A DNA stretch of 64,000 bases, from NCBI GenBank assembly GCA_017590115.1, contig JAGGNK010010225.1, positions 2,852,001-2,916,000 on the forward strand, in the 5' to 3' direction. Positions 14,601-29,589 of the stretch are shown piece after piece. A model generated the notes under the pieces. That model did no database searches and had not been told where the DNA came from. It worked only from the letters and a program-made list of their open reading frames with translations. Numbering within the stretch: position 1 is the stretch's first letter; each line of letters starts with the position of its first letter. The translations under genes and the position numbers were made by a program. The stretch is from Montifringilla adamsi (Eukaryota > Chordata > Aves > Passeriformes > Passeridae).

Positions 14601-17600
14601 TAAAAGTGATGGTCTGAGTCTCAACATCTCAATCATTAATCACAATTTAAATAATGAATTAAAATGGACCTCAAAAGACAAGGAAGCCTTTCAGCTACCC
14701 TATGTCTTTTGGAGCAGAAGTTTGATGACGCTTTTTTTCTGCTTAATGAAGTTGGTTCCACAGGTCCCTATCTGCAGATTGAGGTAATTACACTTAAAAA
14801 GTTCTGGTAAGAAAAAAGCCAAGCAAAGCATGAGTATCTTATTTAGCCACATACGGAATATTCAAAGCACAAATCTCTAAACACAACAAGAACTGCTTGT
14901 TACAGGACACTGGTTTCATAATCTCAAAAAGTCAATCACATAAGTAAATTGTGCACATCGGCAACACACCCAAGATTGCAAATTTAATTATTTGTACTTT
15001 GTTAAGGAATAATAATCAAAGAGGATTCCTGAAGAACTTCAGGAGAACATCACTAATTTTTCCAAAAGTTACAGATGACTACTGGCCAAGAAAAAAAAAT
15101 AACTAGAAATTGGGGATCTGAAGTTCCTGAACACAAAACAGTGTTTAGAAGAACTATACTTACATATGAAATGCTGTTCCTTTCTACTTGATATAAAAAT
15201 GAAACTACATTGGGCATACTAACAATTGCTTACATGACTCTACTGGACCCTGGAATGGAATGCAGCACCTTCAGTTCTTAGAAGTGCTCTGGAACTGCTT
15301 TTTCTACCAAGTCGAAATGAAAAAAGGAGCCGTGCTTTTGCAAAGCTGGCTCTTGCAGACTTTTTCTGTCAAACTTTACAAATGCATTTTTGAAGATCAG
15401 CTCAGATCTGGTACTCATTTGCAAGTGAAATGCTGAACTTGGCATGAAGTTTAGCTCAATTCTTCTCACAGGGTCACTTCTTCCCATTCTCCCTTTTGGT
15501 GCATAATGCCTCCTTGGTGAGTTCTATTTAGTCACTAGGGTCTCACAGGAGACATTGGTATATCTTCTTAAGGAATTATTGTTATTTTTAATTGGAGCCA
15601 TTTGCCCTTCTGAGAAATCCACAGCACTAATGGCAGCTCTTCTGTTTCTGACCTCCACCACCTCCCTGTCAAACTGGAATGGAAAACAACCAGCTCTTCC
15701 ATTTAAATCAGCTCCTGCTGTCAGCGACAACACCCAGAGTTACACAAGTAAAGTTAAAGCTGAAAAAAATGCACACCCAATCTCTACTGCTGCTGCACAA
15801 GCTGTCTTCACTGAGTTCAACTCCCTTAATCTGAGTAAGGTGAGAAAGATGAAAGGAATTTAAATATAGCAAAAATCAAATTGAACTGCAACATCTGGAT
15901 CCAAAGTGTTGTTCCTATGTGACTGTTGGAAGGAGAGACAAGGAGTGTCAGGATGGAGCAAAGATGCAATTTAAAGCACACTGAATAGGAAGACCACCAA
16001 ATTGCAAATATTTTATTAATCAGTTGTTTTCTAGAGATAGGAGAAAACTCCATACCCATCTTTAAAGGCAGAGTTGATGTTCTGGCCTGATGTAAGAGCA
16101 AGCAGTCTTTCAGGCAGGCCAGCTGCTTTAGCACTCTTTCATTTAAGCAAGGCTTAGAGAGGGGAACTGAATGGGCATTTTTCTTCTCTTTTTAAATTCT
16201 TCTATATGAAATTTATTTCTGCTTTATGTAGGGGTAACTTTTTAATGTACAAGGATGTTATACAGAGACAAAATTGCAGCCCCACTGCAGGGAGTTAACC
16301 AAGCCAAAAGGTACCTGATGATATCTAAACCTTCAGCAAGTTCAAGCCCTCTGCTTTCATGGGAAAAGTTGAGAAGCAAGCATTTAAATGTCTTCTGGCA
16401 GCCCACAAGAATTCTCTTTTAAATGCAAGTGTAGGAAAGGCCCACATTTAGAACATATCTTTCCTCTTCTCCTAAAGTAAGAGCAAGACATATCTTGCCC
16501 ATTTACAAGAACAGTGGGTTGGACAGCAGAAATAAATATATGACAGCACGAGGTCTGCTGCCCTTGCAAAAAATGATGAAACATTCAGGGATCAGCATTT
16601 TTCGCCCCAACTACTTACAATCCAAAGTAGATATTTCAGGCTGGCAAGTTATACCTCTGAGGACAGAGTTATGAAATAATTTCTCCCCTGGCTTGACAAT
16701 AAAATGGGGGGGGAACAAATGACAGGCAGGATAAATGTGCCTGTCACGCAACTAGCAAATATGAGAATCAAGCCTTAAGCACTCTTAAATAAAAAAAGAA
16801 CAACAAAAGCAGAAAACCCAAACATCTGAACTTTTGCCACAAACTGAATTTATTTTTCTCCATAAAAAATCCCCGCCAACCCACCTTCTATACCATAGAT
16901 ATGTCACGTTGTTTGACACCTGGCCTGAAGATAACTTGATAATTGTTGTCTAAGCATTAAGGTTTTGTTTGGTTTTGGTTTGTTGTTATGTTCCTCAGTT
17001 TACCATAGGGCATTAGAAAAAAGGAAAAAAGGACGGAGGAATGATGATTTTTGACTATGTTATCAATGTCACCCCTTGGGTGACACCCCTTTTCCTACAT
17101 CTTGGGACATCCAAAATTAATAAGTATTTTTTTATTTTAATGATTGATGGTGAACTGAGAAAGTATCAAAAGAGGTTATCTCAAAGAGTGAAAGCAAGTC
17201 TGAACAGAAATGCTTTATCATAATTTAGAAAAAACAACCTGATAACAAACCAAGACAACGACATGATGCCTCTCTTGTGTCTTCCATGGGCTACACTGGG
17301 CTAAGAGCTCATCCCTAAAAGCTCTGCATGTGCAGCTGCTAATGCATGGGAAATGTGATTAACTGACTTGAGAAAGGCCCAGAATTACTCCCATTCTGAC
17401 TAGATTACTGGATAATTAGATTGGTGGCACTCTTCCCTTACTGGGCTGTCAGATTAAATCCTGCTGGTTTTCTTCAGATAACTGTCATGTTTCACAATAA
17501 TAAACAGGGACTGACACCAAGTCTCTTCATGTTCAAAGGAAGCAAATGCCTCTTCTACCCCCACGCATCCAAACAGAAAAATGCTCAATGCACTTACTAT

Positions 17601-18716
17601 TTCATTGAAAATGTCATTAAATTTGATTAAAATGTACCTAGTTGATGAACCTGGTCAGAAACATTTAATTTGCCTTGATAAATGGGAATCACAGGGCTTT
17701 GAATACTCATCTGGCAGATTACTTAATGGGAGGGCAAAATCAAATTATGCTTTAATGGGAGATAAAGAAGGAACATTTCAAAGTTCTGCTTACAGAGAAA
17801 CCAGTCTCTTGTTCACAGGCTCCTTATGGGGATTTGTTCAGTCCAAGAAAGGAGCTGGCAGGTATGTTTGGGTCTTCCACATCTGCTTAATGTGGGAAGT
17901 GAAGCTTTTTGTATTCCTCAATTCCTGTAACTGGTACTGCACCACATGATGTTAAAACAATAATCAGTATATTTATGGTATTTGGTTCTTCTCTTCCTTC
18001 CATCAAGACCTTGACAGAGCTTGGTATGAACTCTGTGATTTGACCAGAATGTAAAGTTCAGTTACCAGCTCCCAAAATACACAAATAAGTCAAACCCACA
18101 CATTTAAATCTCATGAGGATCAATAAGTTTGTTGTTTCTTCCTGAAGTAATCAGTGGGTTGGGAAAGTCTTCTAAAACACATGCCAAACCTGAGCCAGTA
18201 TCTTAACTCAGCTGAAAACAATGCTGAGCTTCCCATTGTCCTGAAGACCACAGAGTAACAGTCCTTGGAAAAAAGGTTTCCTAACACAGGGAGCTTTGCT
18301 GCCTCATTGTAACCCTACCCCAAAACCAAACCAACTCTCCCCACTGAGGCACCCACGAGCTATCACAGCACCACTGCAGTCTTGTTCCTGCAGATTTCGA
18401 GAAGGCTGCTATTTGGAACAAAGCACAAATCTTGATATTCCAGTATTTTTTTCTTCTTGTTTTAAATTACATAATATGCCTTATTTGAAGTATTGCCACT
18501 GCTAATTAATAAAGGTAAAGTTTTCTGTTTGCCTGGTCACACTGGCAAATTTATGCAATGTGATGGAAAATGTATCTTTTGAAGTTTGCATAAGAAAGAG
18601 AATATCGAAGCCAAAGAAAAGGTGAAACATCTCTGATAATGTACACCAGAATATCAAAACCACTAAAAGTGTAAATCTATGTCTGCATTTCCTTTTTTTC
18701 CCTGCCTTCTAAAGGA
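8640..18716. other. Intronic sequence, nothing firm
   Basis: Ten kilobases of AT-rich intron. The only local patterns I noted are a small inverted repeat at 17067-17085 (TGTCACCC and GGGTGACA around three bases) and a T/G-rich run at 16961-16987. Open frames such as 8150-8581 and 10691-11086 resemble no known protein. Confidence 0.5.
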
Positions 18717-18757
18717 TTTTGGGTTGTTTTTGTGGGGTTTTTTTTGTTTATTTTAAA
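18717..18757 (+). repeat. T/G-rich low-complexity tract
   Basis: About 40 bases made almost only of T with scattered G, including an eight-T run. It is the first of several such tracts in the window. Confidence 0.7.
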
Positions 18758-21700
18758 CTGAAAAAGTTGTTTACACTTTCGTATGAGGTTATCTGCAATG
18801 AAATGGGGAAGGGGCAGAGTTATAAACAACAATGGCAATAAAGTAGAGGGTAGATAAGCAGCTAAAACAGTAAACTATAAATGTAAAGAGCATAAGCTAG
18901 CATGAAAAAATATGTCACTGTTATATGGCTTGCATTTACAACACTAATATAGGTTTATCATATTCAATATGAATAATAGTTCCAAGGACTCGCAGCAAGA
19001 GTTAGAATAACAAAACTAATCACGTTAACTATATGGAGATACTTATCTAGAGAAGCTTTTTTTTTTTTCCACCCACAGGTTCTGTTTTTTATAAAACTAG
19101 ATTAGAATCATTTGTCTTTTTCACTTACGGCTGAAACAGAACCATCTTGGGGGGAAAATGAACTGGCTGATCTACAGTGCCCAGCAACATCAAATAGCAA
19201 GTTTGGATAAGAAGTGACTGACACTTTACCTAAGGAAAACAGAAAAGGGATTACAATGAACTTCTTGAACTAGAATTTGATGAAAACGTTCAAATTAACT
19301 CTTTCCACTCTCACAGATTGAGATGAACAGTAAAAATTGAGAGATTGTCTCCATCCAAGTACAATAAAAAGGGAATGCTTAGATATTTGTATTAACAAAC
19401 ACTATTTGTGAATACATGCTAAATTATTATCTTGAGAAATGAGATTAGCAACACAGTGCCTTGAAGAAATCTTGACATTTGCATATGTCTTCTGAATGCT
19501 ATAAAAAACTAAGTTCCCACAGAAAACTGACATTCCCAACAATTAGGGCCTTTGTGTGCCTTACAGAGAACTGGTGCAAAACTTCAAAAGTCCACTGGCT
19601 TCAATGGAGCTAGGCTGATTTGTATCCATGATTTATCACATACCCTCACCCACTTTCAAAAAAAGATCTGTGAAATTTCTTTAAAAACTATGCATAAGAA
19701 AATTGCTGATGAGTCAGAGCCTTGGGTGAATAAATTTGGGCTACTGGGTATAAATGTGTTCTGATCACTACTCAGGGGGCTGGGATTAAAATCAATACAG
19801 AAAGAGGTTTGGAGTAATTTTTTAATAAAGAATTCTTTGTCTGAGTAAGGGAAAGAAAAATGTCTTTGACTACTTGACAGAAGTAAAATGGCACTTGTTT
19901 AAGGTTGCTCGGGGACTTGGAATGGCACAAAATGACCTGTGAGAGATGGATTAATATAAAGTTAATCCTGCCACAAGTACAAATACATTATTCACCTGTC
20001 TGTGCTGTTTATGAGATAGATAGATACATGCCCATGCAGTCATGCACTGATAAAACCTTGCCTAATATTTGAAATACTTTGCTTTTGCTTAATTGCACTA
20101 TAGCTCTTCATGCATTGAGGCTGCTTTGATAATGCCTGTTGAAGGAAACCTTCCCATGCAGTTGTGACAGAGGAACTCCATTTTCCTGGGCTTTCACCCT
20201 CAGGCTTGCTCAGGAGCAGGTGTGTTTATGCTCACTATGATGGAGGTCTTCCCTGGACACCTGTCCATCATGAGCTGCACAGAAACCTCTGACACCCTTC
20301 ACGGTGTCTAACAACTCTCAGATGTTAATCCATTCTGGCTATTAACGAGTGGGACTATGATTAAAGCCAGCATCGCAGAGTAGGAGGGTTTTAATCACAT
20401 TCTTACATGCACTGGGGAGGGAGCGCTCTCCATTTTGAAAGGCTATCATCCAGTCCCTTTGTGAGAACTCAACACAGCAAACCAATAATGTGAACAGTAT
20501 CCACCAATTCACATACTTTGGGTGGCCTTTCTTAACAAAAGGTTATTCATGCTGTTACATTATGAGAACCCCTAAAATCTCATTAGCAGCAATGAAGCAG
20601 ATCCAGTGGCAGTAATAAAATCTAGTTTAAATTAGAAACAGCTACATTTTGCACATTCACATGTGTATACATGATCTGTTTGTTGATAACCCAAAATTAC
20701 CAATTTATTAAAGTTTAAGTAACTTGGAGATGAAAAATAATAATCAGCAACCTCTGCATTTAGAGTAATAAATCCTTTATTCATCCTACAGCTGAGCTAC
20801 TCCTCTGATCATTAAGGAAAAATTAATTAAAACACCTTTGCAGAAATTGCATCCCAGGGTGAAATGTGGTAGAGCCAAAGTAGGCTCGCATTTACTTGCA
20901 GTGTGTGGTCCCTGCTGTGAAAAAACACACAACTTGCAAGAGCCACTCACATTTTAAATATTTCCAGCTTGAATATTCACTGCAAAACATCATTGCTAAG
21001 TTTGTATTCAAAAGACACAGCATAGTAAGAGTTCTATTTAAACGCAAAAGAAATGCTTTTTGTTTTACAGCTGAACACTCCTCTCCCTCTATTCCACTGA
21101 GGAAAACACTACATACCGCAATTCAAATCAAGTCAAGTTTGCTTTCCTGTATGAAAATTCCTATTTCAACATCACAACTGCGATTAAGTTCAAAGGAAGC
21201 TGACAGTTCTGCAGTTATTAAGTTAAAAGATGGCCAACTTTCAGCTGGAGTCATTGCAAATTAATTCTGCCTTACAAGGCCACATTAGGTCATTTCCTGA
21301 GCTGGTGGTAATAAATAGCCCTTTCCATAATGTAAGAACAAATGAGTGTAGTGAGGCTGTCCTGATGTGAAAACAGGAGGACCAGGCTAGGCTGGGATCA
21401 GGGAAGTGCTGTAGGGCAGCCCGAGCCACCCACACTCAGACCCACCTCCAGCTGGAACCTGAATCTTGCCATACACTGCACTTAGGTGCATGTCCAAGCT
21501 AGAGTGTTACAGTATGTATGTTCTCACAGTGCCTCTTTTACAGCTCCTTTATTTTCTCATTTTACAATTTGGGTTGTAACTTCCCTTGCCAGCTATGGGG
21601 CAGGGATGGTGGAGTGGAATTGAAATGGGCTGAGATCAGCAGGTTTTGTCTTACAGGTTTGATCTCTATTATGTCCTCAGCTTTGAGAGGCATTTATTTA

Positions 21701-24700
21701 TTAATGGATGTATAGGAAGGAATAGAGTTAGCAGGGACATGCTGTGTAAACAAGCATCAAACTACTGACATTTTCCCTTCATGCCTTTGTGCTCAGTAAT
21801 TTGCCACAGCCATGTGAAAGCACTAGTTAACAAAGCCTAAAACCCAGGATTTTCTCTTCCTACTAAACTATTCTGTTAGCTTCATTTCTTAGCATGCAAT
21901 GACCTTCTAGCAAAACATTTCCTCAAGTAGTGGGGGAAAAAAATCCTGCCTAAACATTGCATAGCCTCAGATTTGTGTAACCCTTTCTCTCTATAGATAC
22001 AGAGATACCACAACATCCAGGTACATGGCTACCCTCTAATACACTGTATTATCCTGCATCTTTCATCACCTGCTGTCTTCCATATGAATCTTTTCCAAGG
22101 ATGCAAGGGGCAAGGAGTGCTCTTCTCTTGATTTGTTCAGGATCTAGTAGAGTCATGGGCCTGATCCATGACGACTCTAACATAAAGTCTCCATGGTGTC
22201 CATGTAATGATCAGGATCAAATGAAACAAGCTAGTGAAGAGACAGTTTTTCTGCAAATAGCAACAAAACTCAGGGGAGTTTATCTTTAGTGAAGCTATCA
22301 CATAATCCAGAAAGTCCACAACTCATGTTGCAAGGTGAGTGGCAAGAAGTCTGCACTGGGCCTCTGACACCTGCCTTTCATTATGGGAACACAGATTTCC
22401 CCTTTCTAGCATTTCTGCTTTTTATCATTGAAACCTCCATGTCTGCATTCTACAATGATTAAGTGAATTTCAGGGAGGACAGCACAGATTAACTCTCATT
22501 ATTACTATTACTCTCATTATTACTAAGTTAGTACAAAAAAGCAAAGAAACACAAAACCTCAGACTCCCTGGCCAACAAAAGAGCTTAGGTTTAATTATAA
22601 ACAAAATGGGCTTGATGGTAGGCTTTTGCACAAGTCTTAGACAATCAAAGCTGCTGATAAACAACAAGCATTGTTTACCATGGGAATACACTGTTTTTTG
22701 CTCTGTACAAAAGAAGGAAACCTGAGAGCTGGGAGAGCAACAGGGTATCTCCATGGATTAAGTACTGTATTTTACAGCACACAAAATATTAGTGAGAAAA
22801 CCTGTACTGAGATGGCCACAAGTCCATTGCTGAGCTTTGAGGGACTGAGGAGAATGCAGGTCAGGAAGAATAACTGGCGGATTATCCTGCCTTTTCCCAA
22901 ATCAGAAAAGAACGTTAAAGCGCTGCACACAATCTGACAGCACAAGGCCCCACAGGGATTCCAGCCTTCTCCATGAAGGATGTGAGAGCTCTGAGTTCAA
23001 GGCCCTACTTCCCTGCTAGATAGCAGGCTACAGCTTTAGTCTCTTGCCATGCCCCAATGATTATTCAATTATTCATGCAAGGTGAGAAAGGTCTGGGTGT
23101 GAGAGAATGAGAATGCCTTCTTTCAAGACAGCCAATAATCTGATGGAGGGGAAATTACCTGGCATGTAAGAGACCCTCCTTAGAGCCATAAGAGACCCTC
23201 CCTAGAGCCCCTGCTGCAAATTAGACTGACTCAGGACTGAGGCCAAGCCACCAAAACCTAAGCGAGTTCCCTGAACTCTGAATTATTAACTGTTCCGAAG
23301 AAGAAAGATTCTTTCACCGTTAAACTTCTGCAGCTCTTTTCTTTTTCTACTTTTGGAGGTAAGGTCAAAAAACACCTTGCCTTTTTCACCATCATATTTA
23401 TCTACTGTTGTAAGTGGCAAAGCAAAGTGAGGTTAAGTGGTCCGCTGAGACTCATGATGAAAGCTTCTACACAAAAATGAGAGAGATGTACCTGTATTTA
23501 AGTCAAGAAGGAAGAAGGTAGAAATATTGAAAACTGATAAACAACCTACGTAAATTGAAGTTTCATTGCATTCAGAAAATTGCACTTGGAAGGACTTTGG
23601 GAGTGCATCAAAGAGTTAGAATCTTTGGGGTATTGATAAACAGAATTTCTTCATGAAAAATAAAGTCACTTAACATAGTTCAACCAAGAATACAGCAAGT
23701 AGTTGGGTGATAGCATAGATATTTAACATATATAATCAGGATAATTTGTTCACACAACACACTGAAAAATAAATCAAGCAGGCTGATTATGTTCAGTTGA
23801 ACTAAGTCAGACATAATCACTAACACATCAGCATATGCTATTCATCATAACACTCATATTTTTCACCTCAGAAAGTAGCCACACATTGTCCTTTGTAACC
23901 ATTTAGTCTTTTTCACTGCTTTTAGAACTTAGTACTCTTGTCATATAAATTGCATTATGGCTACTACACAAATCCTTTGCAATCACAGTCAAATTTTCTG
24001 AAAATGGAAAGAAACACAGCAATATAACCGAGTGAACCTCATGGAGCTCAAAATCCCAGGAGAGCTGTACAGTGCAGACAATTAGTTTCTGCTTACCGAT
24101 AATATTTTGCAGGCAAACACAAGACAATCAAAAACAAAAAAAATATCCCCTCTTAAACAAGGAGAATGGATACAAACTCTGAAAGGGGAAAATTGCAAAG
24201 CACAGGAAGAAAAAAATCAGAAACAAAATTTGAGACTATCAAAGCTTGCCTGTGTTTCACCTCTGTAAGGTCTCTGCATGTACTTCTACCTATTAATGCA
24301 TATCCACTGACATTTTGAAAACAACACGAAATAAAGCAGGTCTGTTTGGAATAGCATCTTTCATTATTTATTTACTATAAACCACAAACTGCTATGCAGT
24401 GCATTTGCTGTGATTGGGAAAAAAATAATTTGTATTACAGTCTGAGTCACTTCCTATTTTCTTCCATTACCGAATAATAATTTAACACAGTAAACAAATA
24501 TCCACTCATTAAAGTTTTTTAGCAGACTAAAGCTTTGAGTCATTGTTCTGGCAAAATTTACTTCTCTGAAAGCTCTGTGAAGTGCTTTGTGATCAGTATT
24601 ACACAGGTAAGGAACACAGCTCATGAAAATAAACACTGAAAATCCCGCCATGTAGAAGAGCTGTACATTCATTATGTCATGCTCATTTTACAAATCTCCT

Positions 24701-26437
24701 TTAGCAGCTCTCAGGATGGCAGTCACCAACCTCATTACTGGTTTAGCCCAAAAAAACACTACGTGGATCTCATCAGAAAAAAACCCCTGCTAATTAGTAC
24801 ACAGCCCTGGGAGGAAATGTCTTGGGTCCACGATGGGCACAGAGACGTGGGGAAAAAAGGCTGAGAACAGCACACATAATATGGGCAGTGACAACCATAA
24901 AATCAGAGTAAATGGTTGAAAATTACCTCCTGACTGTCTTGATTAAGTTTAACGCAAGGCAGGGTTCAAACCAGCCATCTTCAGATACATGGTGGAGTGT
25001 GACCAGCTCCGTGGGACTGCATCTCATCTCCAGGGCAAGCACAAGTTCACAAAAGTGACTACTGAAAGTTTAGAGACCAAGACAGAGAATAACATTTAAA
25101 AAGTTTTGGTGGAATGGAGAGAGCAAGCCAGAAGCCATTTTTCAGCTGTTGTTCAAGACCATGCATGGCAGAGACTACAGAAAGTCTGAAGGAATCTGGC
25201 CTTCTCCTAAAACATAAAGGTGAAGACATATGCATGCACTTTTTGTTTAGATCTGTACTTTCTCCGGTGCTTTGGTAGTCAGAGAACACTATTTGGCTGT
25301 AAGCAAAGGGTTTGCCATTTATGATGGTCAGTATTGATGGCGCTCACAGAGGTCAGGGAGCTGTACATTCTGAATTAAAACTAGACCTGCTGAGATTATC
25401 ACCAACATGTGTTCCTGCTCAGGGTATTCAAATATAGAAAACTTGCACAACCTTGTCCCATGACTTGCAGTAACCAGGATGCTGAAGGCTGGAAAGGACT
25501 CTGGGAAAAATCAGGAAGTGACAAAAGTCAACCTGTAGCACAGACTATTAAAATCCCAATTTTAAAATTAGTGAACAAATTCTCTTGTCTTAAATAACCT
25601 CTATCAATTTACCAGTAACGATTGTAAGATAGTGCCTTTGTATCCATGAAACTGAAGCTTCAGCAAGCTTTTGGTGAGAGGTACAAACATGGGCCCAGCC
25701 TGGGCAAGCTCAAGTCAGCATCCCATCCCAGGGGGATAAGCTGTGAAGCTACACAGTTAACAATAGCTGGAGTTGCACCTAAAAATCCCTCAGGAAAAGA
25801 GTGGAAAACCCAGGAAGTCTCTGCAGCATCTTCCACATCCATGCACCTGTGCCCTTTACTGGTAAAGCTCTCACAGGAGAGCTGCTGAAGACATCTCAAA
25901 TTTGCAGAAATAGCATTACAAAAAGAAAGTTCAACAAAGAAATCAGACCAATAAGTCACACACAATCCTATTTTCCCATATGGTACCAGTGAAGTATTTT
26001 GAAGCTGCCATGAAGCAGAGCTGCTTGCCAATGGGCAGGTCCATGGGAGCCACATCTCCTGTGCAGTGATGTAGGAAAAGCAGATTCAGCTGTCCCAGTC
26101 CCAGGGGAAGCAAGAGACAAGAAGCCACAGCAACACCATGGACTTCATCAGGAACACCAGAGGGGAGGACCTGCACCCAGCATCCTTCCTATGACGTCCT
26201 CTGTCCCTTACTTCCCAACATGTTCTGTACAAAGAGGATTCCAGAGATTCCCTCCGAGGGATCTACTACAAATAAACAAGGTATTATTGTTAAGGCAGAT
26301 AGGGATCTTCTTGTAGCTGATTTCTTTTAGGTTTCTTGTTGCAGATTAAGATAACTAGAGGACTGAAAATGCACACAACACCATCACTGTCATGTACAGT
26401 GAAACCAGTGGCTCTGAGGTCATTTGGAAGCTCTCAG
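18758..26437. other. Intronic sequence with one candidate conserved block
   Basis: No exon or RNA gene recognised. The part at about 20300-20870 is free of repeats and rich in TAAT/ATTA homeodomain-type cores, which makes it a candidate conserved noncoding element by look only. A 22-bp-period duplication lies at 23167-23209. The frame at 20896-21264 resembles nothing known. Confidence 0.4.
23167..23209. repeat. Short tandem duplication, 21 bp twice
   Basis: TAAGAGACCCTCC(T/C)TAGAGCC occurs at 23167-23187 and again at 23189-23209 with one base changed, giving a 22-bp period. This looks like a recent slippage duplication. Confidence 0.85.
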
Positions 26438-26536
26438 TTTTGGGGTTTGTTTTTTTGTGGGTTTTTTTTGTTTGTTTGTTTTGGTTTTTTTATTATTATT
26501 ATTATTTTGTTTTTTGTTTGTTTGTTTGTTTTTTTC
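26438..26536 (+). repeat. T/G-rich low-complexity tract with an ATT microsatellite
   Basis: About 100 bases of T and G, including GTTT runs (for example 26469-26481 and 26516-26528), with a run of about five ATT units near 26489-26506. The chance open frame 26336-26710 passes through it and gives a hydrophobic F-rich peptide with no meaning. Confidence 0.8.
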
Positions 26537-26539
26537 ATT

Positions 26540-28685
26540 AAGCATCTGAGACTGATTATTTATCAAAACATCCAGAAATTTAACAAAGGGCACCCGTTCT
26601 CCCCTCCCTCAACTCTTTGCAAAATATTTCTTTTTCCAAGCCATAATCAAAATTTATTCAGCAGGTATTTTACCATCTGGCATTCAAAGAGGCTGCAGAG
26701 GAAGGAATAAGCTGAGAGAGATAAGGAGGTAGACCAGAAATAAACAGAGTTGAGAGGGAGGAGGTTCAGATTGGTTTTGCACATTTCAAAATATTTTACA
26801 TTTAAAGATAGGACTGTGAAGCTCCAGATGACACAAAGGTCTACAGCAATATTCTCCTCTACAGTAATCTCCAGCACAGATATAAAATATCAGAGGAAGA
26901 ACAGATGTAACAGCCAAACATTATAAAACAAACAAATAGCCAGTCTTTTTTTTTCTTCCTCATTTTAGGTCCTGAAAATTCGAGAATTGCCAGTCTTCTG
27001 TCAGGAGTGGCTCCAGAGACTTCTGAGAACAGTTTTGAAGGCTTCCTTTTTATTTTATCATCTCTTTTCCACTTCTGCAGCCTCCTGTCTCTCCATTTAA
27101 TTATAGAGGTGTCAATGAGGTTGATTAGAGCAAGGTTTTTAGGAGCCAGGGGATTGCCATTATAAAAATCTAAGGAGAGACAGTTCTGATGAAAAGCTTT
27201 TATAAATAGCTACATTTTGCAACTTAGTCTACTTAAGAAAAGAGGCCAGAGGAAAAGGGCATCTTAACACAGGCCACATCACTGCACTTCATGATCTAGC
27301 CTTTGACTACCTGGAAATACCCATATTTATAAAACTCCCCAAATGCTTAAAACCTAAGGTACAAAACCCTTACAGCAATCCTCTGGTAAATGTATACTAA
27401 ATCCCCTGCATGCCTGAGTCCCCGAGCCTGCAATCCTCTTCAATGTGAGCACTCAGTGCCTTAGCTCAGGCTGTACCACAATATGCTTTTGAACTCTGGC
27501 TCCTCAGCACAGACTCTATTTGAAGAAACATGATAGCAGGCATTGCATTTTTTCTTTTCCATGCTTTTAGATAACTGTTATTCTTGACAATACATGTTGC
27601 AATATTCTATACTGAGCAGAAATTTTGTTACAAAGGCTCAAGGGACTAAACTTGTAACTGAAAAACAGAGTCTAGGCTGTTATGGACAGATAACAATATG
27701 GGCAAAAGACAATCCAGTATATCTTTTTTAACCTTATAAAGCAATCTACTTGCTCTATTAGGCTCTTTTTCCAATAATGACTGTATGAAGCTATTTACAA
27801 CATAAATTAAGGCAATTACTAGCCTTGATTCCCACTTACCCAGTCTATAATTATTCCCACATTCTAATCTGCTCTCACTTGTTTCCTTCACATTTTCCAA
27901 GAGATACAAAGTACCTTGAATATAAACAGGCATGAAGCTCACTGAGGTTGCATCTACATTTGCATTTCAGTGTGAACCAGGCATGTATCTTTTATGCAAA
28001 TTTGCTAATTATTCCCACTTGACACATGCTGGTTCATACCACAGAGCCGTTGTGGAGCACAGGGATCTCAGGTACTTTTGGATTAAATTTACCCAGAAGT
28101 TCAGTTCAGGACTCCACTCGATGTATTTCCACCACAACCAAGCCTGCTGCCTCCAGGGCCTGGGGAGAACTCATGTGAGATAAAACCTCAGTGAAATGCA
28201 CAGTGTGGATGCCAGCTCTGCAGCACTGTTTGTCTCCCCAGATCTGCTCCCATCAGTCCAAACTGCTCCTTACAGTAGGCACAACCTGAACGCTGGACTT
28301 GGGAAAAGACCTACAGCTCTCAGCTTAGCTCAGCAAACTGCCCAGCTGGAAACCACAAACCCACATTGTAAATAACATACACAGATTATGCAGATCTAAA
28401 GATAAAGCACGTGAGTGAGGAGTTCAGAATCAGACGTCATTTTGGTCCCCTTGTGTCACTCCAGCATTGTCCTTAGCAGCAATGCCCAAGAATGCAACAT
28501 ACAGTAACACCTTTCATTCTTCACTGATTCCAGTTAAGGACAGGAAAGTTGACTGCCCACTGCTGTCCCCAGGTCTGGACAAAAATGATGAATTCTTAGC
28601 AGCATCAATTTAAGAAAACACCTAAAAAACTCCTTCATGATTTCTGTGGGAGTAATAATGCTACTTTCACATAAATATTGCTCAA
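26540..28685. other. Intronic sequence, nothing recognised
   Basis: No exon, RNA gene or repeat seen. The short frames at 27646-27942 and 27932-28183 are not recognisable proteins. Confidence 0.5.
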
Positions 28686-28755
28686 GTATATATATATATT
28701 TTTCTGGTAGGGTGAAACTGAAATGGTTATTCATATACATATATATATATATAAT
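28686..28755. repeat. Two AT dinucleotide microsatellites
   Basis: TA repeats at 28687-28699 and 28733-28753 are separated by about 33 bases of ordinary sequence. Both are short, and likely variable in length between individuals. Confidence 0.85.
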
Positions 28756-28833
28756 AATCAAATTTGGTTTTATTAATGAGGACATAATTTTTACAATGAA
28801 CATGCCCTGAAAAGTGTCAAAACAAGTGGATGG

Positions 28834-28852
28834 AAAAAAAAAAAAAAAAAAA
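28834..28852 (+). repeat. A homopolymer, 19 bases
   Basis: A pure A run. No AATAAA signal and no target-site duplication were found around it, so I do not call it a retroposed tail. Confidence 0.9.
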
Positions 28853-29589
28853 GAGTCACACCTTGAAACAGAATTTACAGCAATGTAGCCTTAGTGACCA
28901 TTAAACAAGACCTCTTTTCATGGTCATGGTACATGTGTATGCTGTCTGGGACAAGGAAAAACATATTCCCTAGATATAAAGTAAATTTAGTATGTCCTAA
29001 AGAGGTTTGTGGGATATTTACTAGTACTTGAATTTTAAAAGTCAACTTAAATTGGTAAGTTAAATAATATATCCGTATCTAACTTTCTATAAAGATAATA
29101 AGCAAACACCTGTAAAGTTTACCCACATATTTGCTGTCTACAAGAGAAAAAGCATCATCATACTCTCCTGGGGAAAAACCCTCTATTTTGACAGGAATTT
29201 TTCTTGTCAAGGACAGCACAAAGACAACATAATACAGACAACAGAATAAAATTAAATACTTGGTAGAAACCTCAACCTATCAAATAATAATTCTGTCTGT
29301 ATAAGATGTGTCTTCTTTAAAAATGGCAGGAGTATATCTCCTCTAATTTGCCATTTCAACACTGTAATTATATTAATGTTGTACATTTCCTGGCAGGTTT
29401 ACTATAAAGTTTTGCAGCTATTCAAACATTCTCTTTTGATTTTGATGAATATGGATTTTTCTCCCCCAACTCCTCCACATCTTTATTTGCCTTCACAGAA
29501 TGGAATGAAGGGTTTTCGAAAGTACATCCAAGAAAACATTTTTATTGTGGCAAATTACAGAAAAAAATACTAGTAAAGCCCTGTTCCAG

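Noticed and set aside
24960..24975. GGTTCAAACC word resembling a tRNA or SINE B box
   Set aside because: The last consensus base is missing, there is no A box at the right distance and no cloverleaf could be drawn.
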